A DNA stretch of 64,000 nucleotides from Varanus komodoensis (GCF_004798865.1 NW_025335268.1:85370934-85434933), one strand, 5' to 3'. Shown: positions 47,291 through 59,079, numbered from the stretch's first letter. Notes: a model not told the origin generated them from the letters alone. A program made the numbers and translations.

Positions 47291-48450
47291 TCCATTTTTG
47301 AGGCCTTGTGGAGAACGGGTGAAGTTCCAGAGGACTGGAGGGTGGCATCAGTGGTCCCAAGTTTCAGAAAGGGTAGTAGAAGGGACATGGGGAATTATAG
47401 ACCTGTTAGTCTTACGTCCATTGTAGGAAAAACAATTGAAAGGCTCATAATAGAGAGAGATCAAGTGATGCTAGATAGGGAAGGGAGGCTGACAGTCACA
47501 CAACATGGCTTCCGCAAAAACAGGTCCTGCCAGACAAACCTTGTNNNNNNNNNNNNNNNNNNNNNNNNNNNNNNNNNNNNNNNNNNNNNNNNNNNNNNNN
47601 NNNNNNNNNNNNNNNNNNNNNNNNNNNNNNNNNNNNNNNNNNNNGCAGACAAACCTTGTGGAATTCTATGACAAGGTTTCGAGATGGCTAGATGGAGGGG
47701 ATGCAGTGGATGTGGTTTTCCTGGATTTCAGCAAGGCCTTTGACAAAGTGCCCCATGATATCCTGGTGGAGAAACTGAGGAGTTTTGGGATACACCAAAG
47801 CATTGTCCAGTGGATTAGGGCATGGTTGACTGACCGAAAGCAGAAGGTAACCATTAGCGGGGAATCATCGGGATGGTGGCCAGTGACAAGTGGGGTCCTC
47901 CAGGGCTCTGTCCTGGGACTGATCCTGTTTAATCTTTTCATTAATGACATGGAAGAAGGGGTGAACAGTCTGCTGATCAAATTTGCAGATGACACTAAAA
48001 CTGGAGCAGTGGCTACAACTGAGGAGCAGGTACTCCAGATCCAAAAGGATCTGGACAGACTATGGAAGTGGGCAGGAGACAACAGGATGGCGTTCAATGT
48101 GGACAAGCGCAAGGTCTTGATTTTGAGGCATTGGAATAGCTGTCATAAGTACAGGTTAGGGGACAAGTGGCTGGAGAGCAGCACTTGTGAAAGGGACCTC
48201 GGGGTGCTGGTTGACTGCAGGCTAAACATGAGTCAGCAGTGTGATGCGGTGGTCAAGAGGGCAAACGCCACCCTTGGTTGCATAGCCAGAAGTGTGGCTT
48301 CTAGATCAAGAGAGGTAGTACTACCACTCTATATGACTCTGGTGCGCCCGCAACTGCGGTATTGTGCTCAGTTTTGGGCCCCTCATTACAGAAAGGATAT
48401 AGCCAGGTTAGAGTCAGTGCAGCATAGGACCACAAGGTTCAGCTCGCTGC
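47291..48450 (+). mobile_element. CR1 LINE reverse-transcriptase fragment, largely open
   Basis: A long frame encodes CR1 reverse transcriptase. It starts in finger motifs (WRTGEVPEDWRVASVVPSFR, NYRPVSLTSIVGKTIERLI) and goes through HGFRKNRSCQTNL, VFLDFSKAFDKVPHDIL and VTSGVLQGSVLGLILFNLF to the catalytic LIKFADDTKTG. The thumb-like RDLGVLVDCRLNMSQQCDAV and LVRPQLRYCAQFWAPHYRKD follow. It ends near EARLESVQHRTTR-like sequence, without the CR1 3' UTR. Only the 100-N gap breaks it, and the same 14 bases flank the gap. CR1 normally keeps its 3' end, so loss of that end points to a later deletion or rearrangement. The open frame suggests a fairly young copy. Confidence 0.9.
47545..47644. other. 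100-N assembly gap
   Basis: Exactly 100 N. The 14-mer CAGACAAACCTTGT stands directly before it (47531-47544) and one base after it (47646-47659). Collapsing this overlap restores an unbroken CR1 frame, so the gap is probably overlapping contig ends rather than missing DNA. Confidence 0.98.
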
Positions 48451-50000
48451 CACTTTCCCATGAAGGGAACAACTGCTCTTGCTGGTAGTAAAGGGGCAGA
48501 TGACTTGTGGGGGATGGAAGGGAAAAAAACCTCTTCTGATTTTTCTGCCACCTTTATCCTTCTTATGCATGAGCAGAGATGCACTGGTTGGATCTTTGCA
48601 CTGTGTTGCTTCTCACTTACTTTTGAGGAGAGGTGTGTGCTAAGTAGCTTAGTGAAGAAGAGGACTGCTTCTCTGTGTGGCTCTGAGGATATTTAACATC
48701 ACCATTATTTCTGAGTATCGAATTTTACAGTGGAGTTTTGCTGGGTTCCAAATACTGCTATTCTGTATTGTCTCTTTGAGAATACCATTCTGTGCATAAT
48801 TGTTTGTGTGGCTGTATGAAAACCCATCTCCATTACTTTGTACTCTGGGTTCTAAGTTCATATGATTCTCTGTGCAAGTTGCTTGTAGAACAGGAGAAAT
48901 CCGGACCACTGGTTTAAAGGGTGCATATACGATGTTCCAAGTACATGTTTAAAGCATTTCACTATGCAGTGACACCAGTGTAAACTCCTGTGTTAAAGAA
49001 ATAAATTAAAGATAGAAGCATTTCTAGGAAACTTCTGTTCCCCCTGCTCATGAACTCATTTGCTCTTCAAGAACTACTAGTAATAGCATGATTCACTTGA
49101 AGGAGTACCAAAATTGTACCTCACCTAGAGCACCAAAATACTATGAAACAACCCCGATCATTCCTCTTGAGACTGATAATCTCAAGTGCTGGGAACAGGG
49201 TGGCGATTACCCTTTCCATCAAGATCAAATAAGAAGAATTAACATTTGTCTCCTCATAATGAGGAGACAAGCTGGCAGCTTTCAACTAACATCAAGCCAC
49301 TGCTACTATTTAATTCTATTCTGCTATTATGGACTTTCTCACTTTCATATGCAGTTGAAAGAGGTGCATTAGCACTAATGGTTTGCCTGAAAATCAAACT
49401 CAGAGCTAATACGGCCAAAGTACATCGTGTATTTCCTGGAAGATAGCCTGAATGCCTATTTTGATGCCGTTCCCAACCACCTGAATGCTCGGTATAGGTT
49501 GTAGTGCTTAAATACAATACAGCTCCCTCACTTCTGTTAGTGGTGTTTCTAAAGCTGAATCCGTATTGTGAGTCATAAGCACAGACATAAAATGCTAGCT
49601 TTCTCAGTTGCACAGCATCAAATGGAGAACAGCAAAACCATATGTTCCCCGCTTGATTTGCCATCAGCAGCAACTGCCTGGCTACCCACGTTGTTCTCTG
49701 CTTAATAATATTGGCTCATAATAAGGGCATGCTTGTTAATAACTATCATGATATGGATGTGAAGGATTTTAAACAGGAATCATGATGGCTAGAGTTTTGT
49801 GCTTCCATTCATTACTGCACAAAACCAAAAGATCTCTCTGGTCTGTGGTGTAGATGTGCATTTGGATTCCCCACCACTGCAGAGTGGGTTGGGTAGCAGG
49901 GAAGCATCGCAGCTGTCCTGCAAAGGAAGCGGAACATCATGCCTGCAGAAGCACACTGCATGTCCACGCTGAGTGAAATGGATTTTTGTTATGGCAAGGG
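48451..50000. other. Unique intergenic DNA
   Basis: No recognised gene or family except the palindrome at 49246-49270. GGTGCATTAGCACTAATGG at 49364-49382 echoes the repeat motif of 41.6 and 62.2 kb. Confidence 0.45.
49246..49270. repeat. Perfect 12-bp palindrome, 1-nt centre
   Basis: TTGTCTCCTCAT is followed by a single A and its exact reverse complement ATGAGGAGACAA. There is no recognisable larger element. It could be a replication foldback product. Confidence 0.9.
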
Positions 50001-50206
50001 GCAGAGGATACAGGACATCCCTGGTTTTCCCTCTCTTCATTCCATTCGGCACACAGATAGGAGAAGAGGCCCTTGATGTCACAGCGGGTGGTGCAAGATG
50101 GAAGTGGCCAATTGTCAAGGTTAGCTGTCCCGGACTGTGAAGCTCTGGGGGCAAAGAGACAAGCCAGTGCCAGGCCAAGGAGGTGGAGGGCTCTTAGGCA
50201 AAGCAT
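49937..50206 (-). CDS. Weak ORF with signal-peptide-like start
   Basis: The minus-strand frame from the ATG at 50206 begins MLCLRALHLLGLALACLF followed by APRASQS, which looks like a signal peptide with a cleavage-like end. It continues through a short cysteine-containing stretch (PLPSCTTRCDIKGLFSYLCA) to a stop at 49937, about 89 codons. I recognise no family and see no good donor or poly-A signal. It overlaps the plus-strand exon candidate, and at most one of the two is likely to be real. Chance is quite possible. Confidence 0.15.
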   Translation of the reverse strand: MLCLRALHLLGLALACLFAPRASQSGTANLDNWPLPSCTTRCDIKGLFSYLCAEWNEERENQGCPVSSAPCHNKNPFHSAWTCSVLLQA

Positions 50207-50244
50207 CCTCAGTGGGTGCATCTTCTCACCACCATTATTACCAG

Positions 50245-50390
50245 CTGCTCTCGAGCCTCATCCTCTTTCTCTTCATTGCTACCACTGGCTTGCTGGACAG
50301 GCAGGGAGATGGTAAGAAACTAGGCAGTGGCATTCAAAGCTCCTCTTCCTCGTCACCACTGTTGTACCAGAGTGAGAGGCAGGTGAACAA
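50245..50390 (+). CDS. Candidate exon, unnamed plus-strand gene
   Basis: An acceptor (CACCACCATTATTACCAG) precedes 50245, and a strong donor (GAACAA|GTAAGTTT) follows 50390. The 146-bp block is open in phase 0 and ends in phase 2, which is the phase the exon at 52048 needs. The peptide opens with a membrane-like LLSSLILFLFIATTGLL and turns serine-rich (SSSSSSPLLYQSERQVNK). An inner donor (GATG|GTAAG) at 50291 is an alternative. I do not recognise the family, and the acceptor is only fair. Confidence 0.3.
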
Positions 50391-50440
50391 GTAAGTTTCA
50401 GTGGTGATCTGAAGAAGGAACAAATAAATGCAATGTAATA

Positions 50441-50482
50441 CACACAGAGAGAGAGAGAGAGAGAGAGAATGAGAGAGAGAGA
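50441..50482. repeat. (AG)n microsatellite
   Basis: A GA tract with one interruption. Confidence 0.93.
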
Positions 50483-51286
50483 TGTTTATGCAAACATCAG
50501 ATAGGTTTTGCTAATGTGATTCTTAGATGTTGCTATGTTTATAAAAACTTCATTTCTAATTTGTTCATAATGCTCTGCCAAAAATGAATGTGCCATTATG
50601 ATGGATTAGGAATATCCTGCTCTGTGAGTGGAAGGGAAGATAGGAGTTATGGGAGCTCAGTATTGCCTTTCTTTTGGCCTTCTCCATGGTCAGCAGGTAG
50701 ACAGTCTTTTCTCTGGCAACATAAACTCACCAAACAAGTCTAAAAGCTTGTTTTGCATAGCTAGAATAGAGTGCATAATGAGAAAGGGTGAGGGGGAGAG
50801 AGAAACCTACATTTTACTGAAGAAACTTACAAGTAAGGAAATATTGGAAGGACACTCACATATGAGAAGTAAAGTTCTAAAGCAGCAAGGGGTAAACCCA
50901 TTCAGCTAACCTGGACAGACCTATTTTATCCAGGACCCTTGTCCAATAAATATTTGACCCTCATTGGTCCAGCTCTTTCAACATCATTTTTTACTCCTCA
51001 ATGCTAATTAATCAGGAGAGCAAACCAAGTTTCCATTCTCTGAGTTTAAAAAAGGGGTTTTTCTTGCTTTGCTTTTTTCTTTTCCCCCTTTGACCTCTTG
51101 TTGAGCCTAATCAAACATGGTTAGTGTTAACTCTATTGAAACAAACCAAATCAACCAGCCTGTAGTTAATTATCCTGACTTGTTCCAATAAATCTCAGTT
51201 AACATTGACTACAGGTCCCATTTTGAATATAACAAAACACCATAGCTGGTCCAAAAAGGATGTGATGCTTCCAATCACTCTGGGAA

Positions 51287-51327
51287 GAGGAGGGGAGGGG
51301 AGGGGAGGGGAGGGGAGGGGAGGGGGG
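51287..51327. repeat. (GGGGA)n minisatellite
   Basis: A tandem GGGGA repeat of about eight units, G-rich on the plus strand and possibly able to form a G-quadruplex. Confidence 0.93.
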
Positions 51328-51539
51328 CTAGCCTCTGATGATGAGTGGGACATGTTATACGTCTGTATGGCTTTACTTCATTCCAAATTACTCAACAGGG
51401 TTGTTAGAAAGTAGAATTGATGCATGAGTTTCATTAGTAACAACCTATGCATTTTTATGAACAATTAATAAAGCAATTCCATCTATGAACTTGAATATTC
51501 CATTGATTACAGTTGTAGAAAAGCAGTCCAAATTTAAAA

Positions 51540-51558
51540 ACAAACAAACAAACAAACA
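51540..51558. repeat. (CAAA)n repeat
   Basis: A short run of AACA/CAAA units within AT-rich DNA. Confidence 0.8.
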
Positions 51559-52047
51559 CTATAGAAGTGTAAGCCTTCAAAGCAAGGATGCAGTTACTAC
51601 TATATTAAACTTTTCTATAGCTCACAACTGGCACTTAATTTTCTTAAATAATAGTAAAAAAAACAAAAGGGCTATACTTAAACAAAATGTTGGAAGGAGG
51701 AAAATCTTTTTCTTTTTTTAATCTGAATACACAGGGAACTCAAGGATATAATTCCCAGAGGTCCAAACTGGTTGATATACTTCTCTTGATCCAAACTGGT
51801 TAATAAAATACTGTTAGACAGATCAATGTCTGTACAAAGGTTTCTCTTCGTTGTTACCAGATAAAGTGAATGATGTTTTGAGGTAGAGACTTCAGATCCA
51901 TAAACCTAGAACTTGTGAAGGGAGACCTGTGCAGGATATAAAAGGAATTTGGATCAAAATAAATGTGATGGAGGTGAAGAAAGCAATGAAGAAAACAATA
52001 TAAATAGGAGAGGTGGACTAAATCTATAATTTTCTTCTTATTTTTAG

Positions 52048-52095
52048 GAATGCTGTTGAAGAGAACAAAAAACTATATGCAATTTATGATACAAG
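52048..52095 (+). CDS. Candidate 48-bp exon, unnamed plus-strand gene
   Basis: Acceptor TTTCTTCTTATTTTTAG and donor ACAAG|GTGAGTAAC both match consensus. The 48-bp block is open in phase 2 to 2 and gives NAVEENKKLYAIYDTR, a composition that looks like protein. With the donor after 50390 the two blocks join in phase across a 1,657-bp intron. A second frame (MLLKRTKNYMQFMIQ) is also open, so the phase evidence is not decisive. I cannot name the protein. Microexons of this size are common in genes for nervous-system proteins, but that is only a hint. Confidence 0.4.
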
Positions 52096-53279
52096 GTGAG
52101 TAACAAATTTGTTTCCTAATTGTGGTGATGGCAATTAGACCTTTTAAAGTATGCAAAAATATAATTAGAGTGCATGAACATATATTGCTATATGTATGAA
52201 CATATACAGTTCCACAGACATAAACTAGCAAACTTGTTATGAGTGAAAGAAAAAGAGAATTAATTGCTTGGGAGCACATCAGACAATAAGTCTCATGTAT
52301 CAAGTGACTTTATATTGTGGTCCTTATCTCTTATGGCAATATTCAATCAAGAAAGGAGGGATTAGATTCTTAACGGCAACGCAAAAGTGCTTCAGTGAGA
52401 AAACAGTAGCAGAAATGGCAGCAACCTAGAAACTGAAAGACATGTTGGACAATGTGGCACCCATGGGCAACAGTGTTCCCCAGGTACCTTTCTTGGCACC
52501 CCCAAAGATGCCCTACTCCTTTTTATTCTAATTTATTTATATTTTATATCTATTCATTTTTAACCAGCAGCTGCAACCACTTCAGAGTGAAGCGAGAGCC
52601 TCCAGCTGCTGCCTTATTCACTACCAAATACCTGTGGGCTACATGATGGGACTTAGAATCCTTCTTAGGAAATGGGGAGGGGAGAGAGAAACCAAATTGG
52701 CCTTCTGTAAAACAGACTGTAAAAAGGGCCACAAGGTGTGTTGAGGCTCAGACCCTTTTGGGCAGGCTGCTTGTCCTTTGTGAGTAGCCATGGCAGCCAT
52801 TTTGTGGTTCTCATAACAGTTTCTCAAAGGTGCCCTGCTTTCCTCCACTATAGGACATATCTGAATGAGGCAAAAAAAGTTTGGCGTTTGGACAAGTTTA
52901 CTCAGGAGGCTTGTCATGGCAAAAGAACTGTTGCACACTGGCACTAGCCTTTCTCCCAGTCTGGAACAGGGCTCTTTCAACAGTTGTACGTTGGTGCCCC
53001 CTCACTCCCGAGTTTCAGGCTAGGATTTTGTAGCAAGCAAATCGTCAGTGTACCCTGGATGCATCTGACATGTTGGCCCACTCCTGTTTTGGAGCCCAGA
53101 ATGGGAGGCAGAAAAATTTCCTTTGGCCACTGTCTCATGGAGGGACCAGGCACCTCTGTCTAACACCCATGAAAACTAGCAAGGGAGGAGCAGAAGTGGC
53201 ATCCACAACTTTTGGCTTGACTACCAAGTCATCAAAACAATTGTAGACCCTTGTTAAAGATCCGCAATGGAGAGTTTGA

Positions 53280-53307
53280 GATTCTTCTCCATAACTGGAG
53301 AAGAATC
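53280..53307. repeat. Perfect 12-bp inverted repeat, 4-nt loop
   Basis: GATTCTTCTCCA, loop TAAC, then TGGAGAAGAATC. The arms match exactly. No neighbouring gene explains it. Confidence 0.9.
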
Positions 53308-53689
53308 CATTTCATCCTTTGAAATCATGATTTAAACGATCTCATTTCAAGCACATTTTCCACTGTGCTCAGAAAGCTTTAGATATTTTTTATTATTTTT
53401 TCCTCATGCAGGGCAAGAGTCAGGGGAACACAAAATCTGAAGACATCACTGGATGGGGGACAACACATGCCTTCTTTTCTTTTTCATATCCATTTCTTTT
53501 TCATATCCATTTTTTCATTTCCATTTCTTTAAACATACATTGATCTATATAACTGCTCCCAGTCTAAGGAGCTATATGTGAAGGGAGGCCAATGTAAGTG
53601 TCCACCAGACAAAAACATCTTTATTAAGGGAAGATTTTGGTTTCTAAGCTGGCTTTGTGGTAAAATTGGTTTTAACTGACAGAATCCCT

Positions 53690-54265
53690 TTATTTCTTTT
53701 CTTTTTAGCGTTATGGATGTGTATTTAATTATATTCTAATTTTATCCATATTTGATATATTTGTTTTATGTTTTCATTATGATTATATTTTATTAATCTT
53801 AGTCACCATAAACAGTATTTTTAGTGGAAAGACTGGATTTAAATTTTGAGACCAATCCTGTGATCCCAGATGAGTGTCCTGGCCGTAACAGGATTTTGGG
53901 ATCCCAAAAACTGAAGATCCCCAACCCGGCCTCCAGCACGAAAGAGCCATGGGGCCTGCTAGCTGCATTGCAAAAGTGGCCTTGGAGGACCTTGCAGAGA
54001 TCCCAGAAAGCCTCTGAGTTTGGAAGGTTCCATCTGCTGGGGGTGCAACCCACAGGGCTGATGCTTAAAACCACCCACGGGGGAAGGAGCTTTCCCTTTG
54101 AGCAGCCCTCTGGGTCAACATGTCTCCTCCTGAGATGCTTCTTTCACCACAGGGGGAAATACATATATAATAATTTTCTAGGAGGAGGAAGAGAATTATG
54201 TAAGCCACTTTGAGTTGGGTGCTAGAACAAGTGAGCTATAAATCTAATAAATTAATAATGAAAAT
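53690..54265 (+). repeat. LINE-tail-like repeat with unidentified insert (weak)
   Basis: ATTATGATTATATTTTATTA (near 53.79 kb) and GTAAGCCACTTTGAGTTGGG (54.20 kb) are typical neighbours in reptile LINE/SINE tails but are here separated by about 380 bp of GC-richer DNA. The insert recalls nothing. I propose an insertion or deletion history only tentatively. Confidence 0.3.
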
Positions 54266-54471
54266 GCATAGTCATGCATTTCCTTCAAGGGTAGAAAATT
54301 TGATGAGAAAAGTTTCTGAGCAGAAAATTGCCTGTTAGGAGAAAGGTTAAGCAGCTCTTTTTTCCTTTCTACCCACACCCGTCACCAGCAGACTTTCTTC
54401 TGAGACTGTTTTTGGCTATTAAAAAATAACTCAAGGGCAAAAGCAGACCATGTCCAGTTTGGCCTTGAAGG

Positions 54472-54498
54472 AGATGATGATGATGATGATGATGATGA
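54472..54498. repeat. (GAT)9 microsatellite
   Basis: Nine GAT trinucleotides; the reading frame through it is a chance one. Confidence 0.95.
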
Positions 54499-57224
54499 AA
54501 ATTATGCATGTGTGTGTGCAAGCACACATGTTTTATCAAAGCACATTCATAGAAGCTGACATTTGCTTTCCTGAGAACATGTGCCCGTTACTGATGGCTT
54601 CTTGGCAACTTACCAGAACAGCATTTATAGCATATTTCCTTATCAGACATGGCGCTGTCTTAAGAGATCTAAAGCCGAAACACGGCTGGAGGTTGCAGGA
54701 ATGTCATGCACCTTCTGATCAGTCCTGTTGCCAGCCTTCCTTGCTAGCGGTGGCAGCCCATTTCTAGGTGGGACATTTTAAGGTGGACTGGGAGAGAAGG
54801 TACATTGTGCCAGCAGAGAGGAAGTGAGGGCCAGCCAGGAGAAGGAAAATGCAGTGACCTTCTTCCTCGTGTGTTACTTTACGTAATGGGCTGTGTAAAG
54901 GTCAAACTAACTGAAAATGTAGTATGACAGCTAGGAATTAAATGACTAGCGTATATTTTCTTTTATAAGGAAAGCCAGTGTTGAGATCCCTGTGAACAAG
55001 GAGGTAACAAAAGTTATAAAATAAGCAACATAGTTTAATCTTTAACTAAGGGATTGAAAACTGGTATGGAGCTTGTTTCCTCAAAAATATCTGTTTTACT
55101 CTTATATCATGACAACATAAATGCAAATGCAATGGATTTGGAAGCAGAGTAAGAAAGCACTGCAATGCAACATAGTTGAGGATGTAAGGAAAGTGGTGCT
55201 CAGAAAAATGTGCATCACTTTCTTTTTAAGTTACTGAGTCCCTTATTTTGTAGAATATCTACTGCACTTTAAACATATAAAAATGTTTTAGAAACATATA
55301 AGAAAGCTTTTTGAATGGTAGGCTTACCATATATGATTTTCGAGAGAGAGAAATATATAATATCTAAAACAAACTTTAATCCTATAATTAAAATATATAA
55401 ACAAACACTTTTAAGATGTATTTATTAACCATTTCTTGTTCTGACATTTAGATTTTCCATTCTGGTGGATGATCAAGCAAAACTTTTTAGCTAGTTGTGC
55501 ACAGAAGCAATTAGAAAGTAATTGTGGAAAGTGTGTGTGTGTGCGCAGAAACAGGGAGGAAAGGTGATTGTTGGGTTGATTTTCTCTGCCCTGAAATCCT
55601 GAAAAGAGCCTCATAATGAATTAAACACATTGGCAAAATTAGAATTCAGGCTTTAGTTACAGCCAAGGTGCCCCATCAGCCAACTAACCATCCTGTGTAT
55701 AGCAGTGTTTTTCTTTCTCTGTTTTCATCCCCTGCCATCAAGCACTCAAAAAAAAGGAAAAAAAAAAAAAACAGAAAAAAGAAGAAAAAGAAAAAGGATA
55801 GTCACTATGATTTTGAGTAGAGTTGGTACTTTATAAGAGTAAAGGGCAAATTAATGCGGAGGTACAGTATTATTATTATTTTTTAGATCACTTGAAGTTC
55901 TTTCTTTATTTCACCCTTTAGCAATCAGAACCTGGCTCTGCTCTACATAGAATGAAATAGCCTTTATTTAATGATGGCTAGGTAGAGAATGCAACTGAAA
56001 TTGGAAGCACAGCAGAGGAAAGTCCAAGGAGTGGAGTCTTAACTGTAGCCCATAATACAAAGCTCTAATATTTAACTCCTCATGTGAATGCTATACTGCC
56101 TAATGTTTTGTAGGATCATTAAGTAATCATAGGGTGGTTGTGATCATGAACATTTCGCTGCTAGACTTGATCAAGCATCCTTCTGATAAAGCTTTTGTGT
56201 GCACTGCCCAGAAGTGGCCTATTCTTAAACTAACCCTGTTCATAAAATAAGTTGTCATTCTTTCAGTGGAGACGGCCACTGCCTTCCATGGAACACTTAA
56301 AAAGATAATTTCCCCATCCCAAAAATAATCCTTGGGGCAGCAGCCGGTCTCCTAGGGGCCTGCAGTCAGAACCCATTTGCCTGCTCTGGCTACTGGGCTG
56401 CCTCTAATCCTCCGGGTTCTTTATGTGTCCATAAATGCATTCAGAGCCACAGTTCCATTCCACATATACAGGAATAGTCTATGTAATGAAACTATGATAC
56501 TGACACCTGCCTTACCATATGCTCAAGAGGGCAGGAAGTCTGCAGTAGAAAATTCCATGTTAATGATCACAGTATACAATTATGCCACTGATTAATTTCC
56601 TAGAACTGGAAAACAAATGCAGTGTTCTTTGATGATCATGAAGTTGCCATAAAGTAACAGAAACTGGTAAAAATGTAAAGCTGAAATACAACAAGTAGAA
56701 CAGATTCAATATGCAAATACAACATCAAATAGAACAGATTTAAAATGCAAGACCCTGACCAGCAAACCCTCTTTTTCTGGAGAGCCACTTTGAGAAGAGA
56801 TCTTTGGAGGGCTGCCACAGAATGTCACTTGCAGTTGCCTCCTCTACTTAGCACTCAAACAATTGCAAAACATTTATATTTTATCAATACTGCCATCTTT
56901 TAGAGGGACATAACTGTCTCCAGTTTTATTGGCACAGTTCGTACATCATCTGTCGTTCTTTAGCCTTAGCATTGGTGCAGTGGTGTAGTGGCAAATTTAG
57001 AACCAGGGGGTCCCTTCGTGATAGGTAGAGCTGTGCCCCCAGCAGAGCCACGTCCCCATTGGAGCCACGCCCACTTCCAAGATTAGGCAACCTATGATTC
57101 TGCTGTAAAAATGAGCTTTGCCACTTTGAATTTCTGTTGAGTAATGAATGCAAGGTGAGGGTATCTCCTTCTGAGGTGAAACAATGACAGCTTCTAGAAG
57201 TTATTTCTTCTTATCTTATTTATT
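54499..57224. other. Unique intergenic DNA
   Basis: An A-rich tract (55746-55799) occurs. No supported exon or known repeat was seen elsewhere. Confidence 0.45.
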
Positions 57225-57355
57225 ATGAATGAATGATTTTTAAAAATTACATCCATACCCCACCCTTCAGCCACAAAGCTCCCAGAGTGGTTTATGTGGA
57301 ATTAACAAGGCAGTGCCTGCCCACAGGCTTATAGTCTAAAAACATGATATACAAG
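57225..57355. repeat. Dispersed repeat, class uncertain
   Basis: ACATCCATACCCCACCCTTC, CCAGAGTGGTTTATGTGGAA, CAGTGCCTGCCCACAGGCTT and ATAGTCTAAAAACATGATAT resemble a dispersed repeat frequent in reptile introns. I cannot assign the class. Confidence 0.4.
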
Positions 57356-58569
57356 AGGGAAGGAAGAGGAAAAAAGAAGCTCGGGCACTACTTACCCACA
57401 CTTATAGAAACATATGTAGTTATATTCTCCCAAGAGCAGCAGTCTGGATTGACAATCACTGTTTGGGTTCTTTTAATGTTCTGTGGCCTCTGCAACCACT
57501 GACTTTGTGTGTGCATAGGTGTGGGAGATCCTCCATTAGTCCAGAGTCCATAGTTTAGGGGTTCCAGTTTCTCGCAATATCCAATAATCAATTATTGTGC
57601 TCACACTGAATCACACATAAAGTAGCTTAACTAAAGTAAGAGGAACTTAAGGCGATCAGAAATCAGGGCTAAGTATTCCCATTGATTCCAGTGGATATAC
57701 TCCAGTTATGATCATCTGCATATCTGGCAGGCCTCTCTAGATAGGTAGTTCCCAGATATTGTTGGGAAGTGTTGAAAAAATATCCTTGTTCTTTACTTGT
57801 TAAATTCAGGACTTCAGTTCAGTGGCAGCTGCCGGCCATGGACCAGCAAGATTAAGTCTCTTGAGAAGTAGTGGGGAAAGGACAGTGACCCTCCCTTCAG
57901 GAATCCAGCACCCTCCCAAGGGCCCCTTCCAAAATAAGTGGGGCACTCTGACCCCCTGAGAGCCCTCTTCACTACATCCTTGTACTGGTGACTGGCAGTT
58001 CTTAGCACCATGGGACTTTATTTTTGGGCCTGCAGTTTCCATTTGCTAATGCAAAAGATACCATGCACTAAAGGGTTTCTGGGAAACACACACCTGTTTA
58101 AAAGCTGCAATATACATAAATAAATGTTGCTGTCTATCCTTTTCCTCTGTTCATCCAAGCTTGATGAGCATAGGGTCTTAGAATGAATACTCAAATCCCT
58201 TCATTAATATCTGAAAAAAAATAACACTGGTATTTATTCTGGAGCATACTAGGGGTGCAATCTAGCTATTGATTAGTTATTGCAGCTGCTAGGATATATC
58301 CTTGGCTCCTGCTTGTGTGTTTATGATGAACACATAATGCAGGAGTAAGGATTCCTTTGCATTTCCATGTTCCCTTCAGAGTAGCTGGGAAGACATTCTT
58401 CTTGGTCTCTCGTAATAGTAGAGCCTTGCAGTAATTGCATGAAGTTGATTGGTGGGAAATTCAGGGCAGGCCAGAGATGTCCTTCTTCCTAGCCAACTGA
58501 GTGCAGTGCATGGTCAAGCTATGGGCTTTACTGCCACAAGGGGTAGTGTGGGGTCCCAGCTGGAGGAGG
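57356..58569. other. Unique DNA with a possible short repeat remnant
   Basis: A stretch near 57.66-57.72 kb (TCCCATTGATTCCAGTGG, then ATATACTCCAGTTATGATCA) recalls the motif family at 24.3 and 60.7 kb. Nothing else was recognised. Confidence 0.35.
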
Positions 58570-58830
58570 AAAATCTCAGAAAGGGTTTATACAAAATTAT
58601 GGAAGATAGAATAGTATCCCTTAGTAGTAGCTAAGGGCTACTATTCTACATCAAGGAACAGACTCAGGATGCCTCTGAGAGCCATTTGCTGGGGAACATG
58701 AGAGAGAAGATGCTCCTACACTCAGGTGTGCAGTTTTCCCACTCCACTGGCTGGCCAGTGTGTGAACAGAATGCTGGGCTAGATGGTTGGATGTTTGGTC
58801 TAACCCAGTAGGGCTCCTGTGCTCAATCAC
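58570..58830 (+). repeat. CR1-type LINE 3' end
   Basis: GAACAGACTCAGGATGCCTC, AGATGCTCCTACACTCAGGT, TGGCTGGCCAGTGTGTGAAC and AGAATGCTGGGCTAGATGG form the 3' UTR order of the squamate CR1 family (GGATGCTGGACTAGATGG...CAGGGCTCTT). It is the sense-strand counterpart of the antisense copies at 6.8 and 61.8 kb. Confidence 0.7.
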
Positions 58831-59000
58831 ATTTGTTCATTACAGTGATTGTGTGCATAAAATGACCTTTTATTAGAGACTTTATACAGACATATTGAAT
58901 TATTCTCAGTACAACTAAGGGACACCAGACTTTGCAAATAAATTGGCCATAGTATACTTCTAAATTGTCTAGCAGGCAATGTATTCAGATCAACTAATTA

Positions 59001-59006
59001 TATTAC

Positions 59007-59043
<37 letters not shown>
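59001..59043. repeat. (ATT)n microsatellite
   Basis: About 13 ATT units, directly before an L2 copy. Confidence 0.95.
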
Positions 59044-59079
59044 TGTTTAAAAGCTGTACATTAGCATCGTGATTCTGGA

